Made by a program: the position numbers and the translations under genes. Below the pieces are notes generated by a model, which was not told the DNA's origin, made no database searches, and was given only the letters and a program-made list of their open reading frames with translations. A stretch of 15,582 bases of DNA from Candidatus Woesearchaeota archaeon (GTDB taxonomy: Archaea > Nanobdellota > Nanobdellia > Woesearchaeales > UBA525): positions 1-15,582 of the forward strand of contig DUGD01000004.1 in assembly GCA_013331575.1 (NCBI GenBank), written 5' to 3'. How positions within the stretch are numbered: position 1 is the first letter of the stretch; each line of letters opens with the position of its first letter. This document shows positions 5,336 to 12,100 of the stretch, one piece after another.

Positions 5336-6571
5336 ATGCCCGATGCATACCTAGAAAACCCTTCGCTCCTGCGCGGCACGCCCAAACTGACCATCGGCGA
5401 CTACGCAGAACGAAACGGCATCCTCGTACCGAGACGGTTCGCAACACTCGACGATGCGCTAGCAAGCGGCAAACCGTTCATCCTACGAAGCGAACATCCG
5501 GATGAATACGCCGGACCGTCCGGACTCTTCAATTCGCACATCGTCAATCCTGAATACATCGATCAGAACCGAGAAAGACTCAAGAACGAAAACATACAGC
5601 CTGCGACGCACGACGTAAGAACGCGGCGTGTTGGCGCAGGCATGTCATACACACTCCCAGGCGAAGTCATTGCACAAATAGGACTTAAGGACGACGCGAC
5701 CATCTTCGCACAACTCCGGTTTTTGAGCACTGCACAAAGCACCGATATACAAGACTATTGCAGTTACGAAGGAAAAAACCCAACGACATACGGCAGTCAA
5801 CTCACGTTCTCAGCATGGGAATATCTCGGCGGAAGAAACCACACCGTGATCGCGGATAATTGCATCCCGGGAAGATACCACATCTTCACGACAGAAAAGA
5901 GAGACAGGCCTCCGTACTTCGACAACTACAGCATGGTCGATAACGGCGTAGTGGTTCGACAAGAACTCGAACGCGCAGACGCCCCGCTTGAGAAAGCCCT
6001 CCCCTCGCTCATCGCAACGTACGAGCACGCGAGAGCGCTACCTAACTTCGATCCGAACCACTGCCCCGCGATCGAGATGCAGACATCAAACGGGAATGTA
6101 CTCTTCCTGCAATATCACAGAGTGCGGGATTTCGAACCATCAACACACACGATCGACCCATCGAAATTCCCCGACGCCATAGAAACTGACTTTTCGAGAG
6201 GAGCAACCCCTCCCGACGGCATCGTCTGCGATACGAGCATCGTCATGTCATTCTCTCCCGGGCACGAGAATCGCTACAATTCAGGAGAGGATCTGCACTA
6301 CGACAATCAATTCATAGAGCATGCGATGCGAAAGCGCGAAGTACAATTCCTCGGCGATACACACGCAGTCATGCGACAATCAACGGACGGCCATCAGACA
6401 AAATCGATACTCTTCAAACCACGAGTGAGCCTCGGCATCAGCGCGAAGGCATTCATGACAGCAGAAGAATGGAACGAAGCGTCCACCGCACCGTTTTTCG
6501 GCAAGGATTACGTCGTACGATTCCACGCGGTATCCGACGGCAGACGTGCATTCGTACGGAGGATACGATGA
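5336..6571 (+). CDS. Paralogue 1 of a coupled pair, possible ATP-grasp/PEP-synthase-like protein
   Basis: Function not recognised. The 411-residue chain aligns along its whole length with the next gene. Shared blocks: GTPKLTIGDYAERNGILVP (residues 14-32), a KPF-hydrophobic-RSEH segment (46-54), S-x-WE (159-162), GRYHIFT (179-185), LPNFDPNHCP (235-244), E-x-Q (247-249) with FLQYHR (257-262), and RGATPP (288-293). The RSEH...GPSG and E-x-Q...FLQYHR pieces faintly recall the RSS...AG and EIEW...LQxRP motifs of the pyruvate phosphate dikinase/PEP synthase ATP-grasp domain; that is inference. The start matches that of the paralogue and the TATA spacing. The stop overlaps the next start (ATGA). Confidence 0.8.
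   Translation: MPDAYLENPSLLRGTPKLTIGDYAERNGILVPRRFATLDDALASGKPFILRSEHPDEYAGPSGLFNSHIVNPEYIDQNRERLKNENIQPATHDVRTRRVGAGMSYTLPGEVIAQIGLKDDATIFAQLRFLSTAQSTDIQDYCSYEGKNPTTYGSQLTFSAWEYLGGRNHTVIADNCIPGRYHIFTTEKRDRPPYFDNYSMVDNGVVVRQELERADAPLEKALPSLIATYEHARALPNFDPNHCPAIEMQTSNGNVLFLQYHRVRDFEPSTHTIDPSKFPDAIETDFSRGATPPDGIVCDTSIVMSFSPGHENRYNSGEDLHYDNQFIEHAMRKREVQFLGDTHAVMRQSTDGHQTKSILFKPRVSLGISAKAFMTAEEWNEASTAPFFGKDYVVRFHAVSDGRRAFVRRIR
6558..6563 (+). promoter_or_regulatory. Ribosome-binding site of the second paralogue
   Basis: GGAGGA, four bases before the ATG at 6568, inside the last codons of the first paralogue. It decides the start of the second gene against an in-frame upstream extension to 6469. 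Confidence 0.65.
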
Positions 6572-7869
6572 AAGACGTCTACGTTGCAGACCCATCGCTC
6601 CTGCGCGGCACGCCCAAACTGACCATCGGCGACTACGCAGAACGAAACGGCATCCTTGTGCCGCGACGGTTCGCGACACTCGACGATGCGCTAGCAAGCG
6701 GCAAACCATTCATCATACGAAGCGAACACACCGTCGAGTACGATGGACCGTCGGACTTGGCGGATTCGTACCCCATAACACAAAAAACAATCATCCGTGC
6801 ACAAAAATACGGCGCCGATGCGGCGCTTGATCCGGCCGCGACTGACATTAGGACAATAAAATCCCTGTGGAAAAGAGATGCCCCTATGGCGAGGTACTAT
6901 GCCATCATGCAAATAGGCGAGGCACCGAGCGAACACGTCATAGAACAATTGAAGATCGCGAACATGGAATACTCATACGCGACACAATCATTCTGCGAAT
7001 TGACCGGGTATGACAAAGAGACATTCATGCGAGAGTCCGCATTCTCATTCTGGGAACGTCTCCCAGGATTCAACAGATCAATCATAGCCGATAGCGCAGT
7101 GAAAGGGAGATACCACATCTTCACGTCAAAAGAGAAAGGCGCGGATTACGAAGATTCACCATACTTTGTTAATTATAGCAGTATAGACCAAAGAGGCGTA
7201 CAATTGGAGCTATTGGACCCGTTCACCGATGAGATGCGGATAGATCTGCCGAACGTCATCGCGTTCTACGAAAAAGTGCGCAATCTCCCGAATTTCGATC
7301 CGAACCATTGCCCCATCATGGAATTCCAGACGGTGGGAACGGAGCATTTCTTCTTGCAGTACCACCGCACGCGCGACTTTGATCCGACGACGTTCAAGCT
7401 CGAAAGAGAGCTGGAAGCTGAAGAGATCAAAGCAGTACTCGTGCGAGGCGCGACACCACCAGAAGGCGTAGTCGTAAGGACGAGCGCAGGATATCCTGAG
7501 TTCTACTTCCCGCGAGAGAAGCCCCGCGATTGGAAAGGACCGTCATTCGCCATTTGCGACGAAGATGCATCATTCGACGAACACGACCAATACATGTTTT
7601 CTGAAGTGATGTCACGTCGGAGAACGGCTCAGTTCATCGGCGACAACGCAGGAATCATCGCAACAAACATTCTCGGATATCATTTGTCGAGATCGCTCAT
7701 GTTCAAACCAAAAATCTCAGTGGGCGTTGGTTGGGATCAGATAGAAAAGTGCAATGAAGAGAGAAAACACATGCGAGAGGAATGGAAACGCACCGGAATC
7801 CCGCCGCGCATCCCCATCAGAGTCATCTCCGACGGAACGACGTGCTACGTGAAACGGATGGATGTCTGA
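6568..7869 (+). CDS. Paralogue 2 of a coupled pair, possible ATP-grasp/PEP-synthase-like protein
   Basis: A 433-residue soluble protein related to the preceding gene from end to end, with the same blocks: the N-terminal GTPKLTIGDYAERNG module, KPFIIRSEH, SFWERL, GRYHIFT, PYFVNYS, LPNFDPNHCP, FLQYHR and RGATPP, and a terminal SDG-rich stretch. Relative to paralogue 1 it has extra residues near the C-terminus (around WKGPSF and the EERKHMREEWKR segment). Function is unknown; the ATP-grasp-like reading is the same inference as for paralogue 1. The ATGA overlap and internal ribosome-binding site indicate coupled translation, so the products may form a heteromer. The first 45 shared codons are nearly identical at DNA level although the rest has diverged. 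It ends 24 nt from the convergent Nudix gene. Confidence 0.8.
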   Translation: MKDVYVADPSLLRGTPKLTIGDYAERNGILVPRRFATLDDALASGKPFIIRSEHTVEYDGPSDLADSYPITQKTIIRAQKYGADAALDPAATDIRTIKSLWKRDAPMARYYAIMQIGEAPSEHVIEQLKIANMEYSYATQSFCELTGYDKETFMRESAFSFWERLPGFNRSIIADSAVKGRYHIFTSKEKGADYEDSPYFVNYSSIDQRGVQLELLDPFTDEMRIDLPNVIAFYEKVRNLPNFDPNHCPIMEFQTVGTEHFFLQYHRTRDFDPTTFKLERELEAEEIKAVLVRGATPPEGVVVRTSAGYPEFYFPREKPRDWKGPSFAICDEDASFDEHDQYMFSEVMSRRRTAQFIGDNAGIIATNILGYHLSRSLMFKPKISVGVGWDQIEKCNEERKHMREEWKRTGIPPRIPIRVISDGTTCYVKRMDV

Positions 7870-7893
7870 TAGCTCCGAACACGATAGGAATAA

Positions 7894-8607
7894 TCACTTC
7901 TGGACATCGAACGAGATGATATTCCCATCTTTCTCATCCATCGTGAATCGATTGAGTGGTATTTTTGAAGACATCTTGTGTTCAAGCAGCCAACGGTCGG
8001 AGGGGACGATGCCTTTTTTCGGCAGCGCATCGATGGTCGCCCAACGGAGATCATCGCGTCTCAATCCTGTGCTTTGACGGTCTTTAACTACAATCGCTTT
8101 GACGAAGAAAAGCAGGAAACTGTGTTTCACAACGCGATCGACGCGCACCCGCTCATGGGACACTGTGTTCAACGACATGAATTCGCATTCAACCCCTGCC
8201 TTCTCCCGCACCAACCGCACTGTCGCGTCTTGCAACGTCTCATCGAAACGCAGCTTGCCACCGACGACGCCCCAATACTCTTTGTACGGCCGGATGCGAC
8301 GTTTAAGGAGAAGCGTCTTCTTATTGCGCATAACTGCAACCAGAACAACGGGAACAGGGCTGAGCTCGCCCGTTGCAATATGCGACAGCGAAGGGAGATA
8401 GCGCTCTGCGCCAGATGTCAACGAGTAGCAATCTCCCGTCTTCCGAATGACACCGTTTCGTTGCAAAATGGAGAGGTGGTACGCGAGAAGATTTGATCGC
8501 AAGCCAATCTTCTTCTCAATCTCGGAGAATCTGAGCGTCTCGTGTTCAAGGAACAAAGAGAATATTCTCTCCTCTTGCTTGCTTGAAAGCAATTTCGGTA
8601 CCGACAT
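7894..8607 (-). CDS. Winged-helix/Nudix-domain fusion, probable transcriptional regulator
   Basis: 237 residues. Residues about 8-70 form a winged helix-turn-helix (EIEKKIGLRSNLLAYHLSIL, then a VIRKTGDCYSLT wing). Residues about 85-210 form a Nudix fold with the box starting GG at 116-117: G-x5-E-x7-R is intact (Gly117, Glu123, Arg131), but the following REuxEExGu becomes R-L-V-R-E-K-A-G-V, so the first metal-binding Glu is Leu132 and the last is Lys136; only Glu135 remains. Hydrolysis is therefore doubtful and ligand sensing is more likely, as in NrtR-type regulators, which however carry the Nudix domain first and the winged helix last. It shares a palindromic promoter element with the divergent gene at 8660, a plausible target along with itself. 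A hydrolase of unusual substrate is the alternative. Confidence 0.85.
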   Translation of the reverse strand: MSVPKLLSSKQEERIFSLFLEHETLRFSEIEKKIGLRSNLLAYHLSILQRNGVIRKTGDCYSLTSGAERYLPSLSHIATGELSPVPVVLVAVMRNKKTLLLKRRIRPYKEYWGVVGGKLRFDETLQDATVRLVREKAGVECEFMSLNTVSHERVRVDRVVKHSFLLFFVKAIVVKDRQSTGLRRDDLRWATIDALPKKGIVPSDRWLLEHKMSSKIPLNRFTMDEKDGNIISFDVQK

Positions 8608-8628
8608 AGTCAGGGAATCTTGAGCGAG

Positions 8629-8638
8629 TTCTTAAGAA
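8629..8638. promoter_or_regulatory. Symmetric TATA element shared by two divergent genes
   Basis: TTCTTAAGAA is a perfect 10-bp palindrome centred exactly 26.5 nt from both start codons (8607 minus, 8660 plus). One element could therefore serve leaderless transcription in both directions. Confidence 0.5.
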
Positions 8639-8659
8639 TATCGCGGGCACCTCGACCAT

Positions 8660-9178
8660 ATGGACATCGAATCAGACCTTGAACATATCATCAAGCAACG
8701 ACAGAAAACTGCTGAAGAAAGATGGATCCGCGGAAAAGCCGCGGACGTATGCGAACAGCTGGGGACTGACAAATACCAGACATGGAGAGAGGCGAAATAC
8801 CAAGAACCGAAGCTCAAAACGATACCTTGCGACTGCATCCCGGAAGACGCGTATGAGCAGATCAACGAATACATCACCGGCCCATTGCGCATCCTCGGCC
8901 AAACACGCCGCTATATCGGAGAGAACCCTAACTTCGATCACTACGTTGAACAAGAATGCCGCTCAGAGCATATCTTCATATTCAATGCTGGCAAACTCGT
9001 GTACCACGATGGCAATCGAGGATTGAAGGTCTACAAACCCGGACGGTGGGAAGCGACGCTTGAAGATGCATACAAAAAAGCCGACGAAAAAGAGAGTCAG
9101 GCGAGGAAGAAGAAATTCGACGCGGAGGAGCTGGCGCGAAAGAGGCGGACGCAAAGAGAAAGGAAGAACTGGGAATAA
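8660..9178 (+). CDS. Unrecognised 172-residue protein with charged C-terminal helix
   Basis: No family recognised. Residues 1-45 are helical and charged; 50-130 form a mixed central part with CDCIPEDAYEQI, RRYIGENPNFDHY and a GRWEATLEDAYKKA segment; from about 128 to the end it is a Lys/Glu/Arg-rich continuous helix, probably a coiled coil or nucleic-acid contact. There is no signal peptide. The ATG sits 26.5 nt from the shared palindromic TATA element, supporting a leaderless start. It is divergent from the winged-helix/Nudix gene, which may control it, and its stop is 3 nt from the convergent surface-protein stop. Confidence 0.75.
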   Translation: MDIESDLEHIIKQRQKTAEERWIRGKAADVCEQLGTDKYQTWREAKYQEPKLKTIPCDCIPEDAYEQINEYITGPLRILGQTRRYIGENPNFDHYVEQECRSEHIFIFNAGKLVYHDGNRGLKVYKPGRWEATLEDAYKKADEKESQARKKKFDAEELARKRRTQRERKNWE

Positions 9179-9181
9179 TGT

Positions 9182-12100
9182 CTAGTTCCTCAGCAATTCC
9201 AGATCGACGATCGTCTCGTCCCAACCGGCGGCGATGAGCTTGTCGCGGATCTCGTTGTCGCCTTTGTTCTTCGCGCGCATGCGCGAGATGTAACTGTGCA
9301 GCTCCGCCATCGGATCATGCTCAGGCTTGCGCTCTATCGGTTTCGACAGCGCAAGGCCCACAGCAGCGCCTTCGACAGCAATCCCTTTACGGCGCCGTAT
9401 CTCCTGCCGTTCGGTCTGCACGCGCGACTGGTGCGTGGCCTCGTGCTCCTGATAACGATGGTATAGCTGCAGACCGACCACCACACCGACTATCGTGAAC
9501 AATGCGATACCGATAATCAGTAACCACGGCATTGAGCGGTCGGAACGGTTCGATGTTATGACGCTCGGATCATCATCGCCGCCGATCATCGGGCCGGACA
9601 CGGTGGTGTTCGCAGGGGGTGTTGACGGCGGATTCACGATGTGGCCGGAAGGAACGTCTGTTGTTTGCGTGGCGTTCGGCGCGCCTGATGATCCCGCGCC
9701 CTGGCGTCCACCTACGGCGAAGAAACTGAAACCCGGCAGGGTTCCGGTGAAACGATGCTCAGTGGTCGTCTCGCTCACCCACGCGAGGGGGTACGCGATC
9801 CAGGTATCGTTCTCCAAACGGTAGATGACAATATCTAGCGTGGAGAGCGAGTGCTCGTTCATCCATGATTTCGGCAGCGAGACATCGACCGATGGAGGAT
9901 CGGTCCTGCCGAAGACATTCGTGCTCTCGATCGAGAGATAACGATAGATGACTGCGCCGACTGCCGGTACGCTTGACGGTTTATTCTTGAATTGCGTGAC
10001 GCCGAGCTTGACGGTGGAGGTCTCATTGATGAAACGCGCCGATATCTTGCGAAGAGTCATGTTGCCGGCAGGCGTGTACGCGAGCAGTTCGCCCGCTTTG
10101 AGCACACCCCACACCCGCGCATCCTTGGACTCTATGGCACCCGGCGCGTTAGGATCGGGTGCCCCACCACCGCCACCGCCACCCGTGCTCGAACCCGAGA
10201 GCGGATCGAGCGTTATGAACGTGCCATTCGCGGTGGCGTTGCACTGTCCCTTCGCATCGCACGCGGAGAGATTGAACCAATACCGCGTCCCGGTATTGAG
10301 ATCCGAGAGATCGATGCTCACATCCATCAAGAGGTCTTCATCATCCTGCGGTTCAGTGAGCGAAAGCACGGATGCGTTGGTACCGTATCGGACCGTGAAG
10401 TTGACGAATTCATCGGCCCTGCCGGATATCGTCGCCGTGTAACGGCCTATATTGGAGACGGTGACTTCCGAAACCGACGGTTTCGTCGTATCGGCGACGG
10501 AGAAATTCCTCCGGATAGAGCCTTCAAGACCGTCCGCGGAAGAGCAGTTCACAGTGAGATAATAGCGGCTATCATTCGCACCGGTGATATTCTCGAGGTA
10601 CTGCCATGCCGCACCGACATGCGTGAAGACAGAACTATTGAGCGTCCGATTGACGAACGGGAACGATACGTTGGACGCATTGAACCGCGTGAGATTGTAC
10701 ATGCAGAACGTCGCGTTCGGGAACGGCGTGAGCACGGTTATGTTCAATGGTATGACGATTTGCCGCACTGTCGAGTTCGGCGTCGCAGTGACATTGATAC
10801 CGGATGAGGGGAACGCACCAACGACAATCTGGTCGAGCTGGTCGAATCGGTGTAGATACAACACTGTCGAAGTCCCATTATCGATAGCACAGGACGCGGC
10901 GGGGGTCGGAAGGGAAGGAGAACTGTTCGCGCATTGCGCGAGGAGATGGAGATAAGGATAGATCGATGACTCCGAAGAGTTACGGTATGAGTAGTAGAAC
11001 GCATGGTCATCCGACGACAGGTTGACACGAACTGCGACCGTGGGAGAACTGCCGTCGAAGAATATCGTCGGTTGGCCGCGTTGCTTTATGATCGCGGTCA
11101 CGTTGCTGTTCGTGGACAGGCTCGCATTTCCGTACTCGGAGTCATTGCCGCCGATGACAATGAAAGCGTCAGGGGTGCCATTCCATCGGAGCGCCAAGCC
11201 GTCATGACCGGAATAATTGAACACCGCAGTAATCGGCTCCGGCATCGTACCATTCTCTGTCGTGATGATGATGTCGAGAGTCGCATTCACATACGCGGTG
11301 TCCCCAGTGATATCGGTGCCGTTAGTCACGTTCCAGCCAGTTATCATGCCGTGGCCAACAGCGTATGCATCGGCGATAGCGGATATGTCCATGGGGACGT
11401 TGGCGGTGAGATTGATATCGATAGTATCGCTAAGCGACCAAGTGTCAAGCGATGCGTTGATGCGCACGTAGTGTTTGCCGGCGAGAAGCGCGTAGGTGGT
11501 GTTCGCAGGAATCGATGTCGTCCGTTGACCGTCAGGAGTGGTGTTCAGGAATCGTATAGACGTGCCCGTCACGGTGAAATTCGTACGTACAGTCCAATTG
11601 AACTCCACGCTCGGCGATGCGGCGGCGATGGCGGTCGCAAAGCTCGCACCGGGAGTGTCGTTCGCCACGAGCACGCCGTTGATGCTGATGTTCACGATAT
11701 CAGGCAGCTCATCCGTTATGAAAATGGCGTAGTGGGTATTTCCCGCGAGGCTCACATTATCCGAGGCCGATATCTCGATGGAGAAATTGCCGAGTGGCCA
11801 CGGCCCAGTAACATTGCACAGCGTGACCTCAGTAAAATTCGAGGCGTTGTAGCTGCGGGAGCAATCGAAATACGACGTGTTGTCCGCATAGAACAGCGTG
11901 TAATTCTGCCCATCGTCTATATTCGTCATGTTGACGAGCAAGGTGCTGCGGTTGAGGCCGATACCCACTTCGTCGATACGGAGCGCGATGATATCATCCT
12001 CCGCGATGACGCTATTATTCGTTGGCGACACGACGGTCACAATGAATGATTCATTACCGACATATGCGGTGATATTGGCGGTCCAGTTCTCGTTTCCGTT

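Noticed and set aside
6469-6567. N-terminal extension of paralogue 2
   Set aside because: It overlaps coding sequence of paralogue 1, and a good ribosome-binding site plus alignment place the start at 6568.
7978-8496. 172-codon + frame opposite the Nudix gene
   Set aside because: Antisense to a gene with a recognisable winged helix and Nudix fold.
9531-9610. PGF-CTERM archaeosortase sorting signal on the surface protein
   Set aside because: The membrane helix is followed by about 90 cytoplasmic residues and lacks the terminal PGF motif plus short basic end.
10165-10187. GCC/ACC-type microsatellite
   Set aside because: It simply encodes the polyglycine linker of the surface protein.
9992-10807. 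271-codon open frame on the + strand
   Set aside because: Antisense to the surface-protein gene with the same artefactual Arg/Glu-rich composition.
11003-12049. 348-codon open frame on the + strand
   Set aside because: It is antisense to the surface-protein gene; its Arg/Val/Asp-rich, patternless translation is what reversed Asn/Thr/Ile-rich codons give, and no promoter or ribosome site precedes it.
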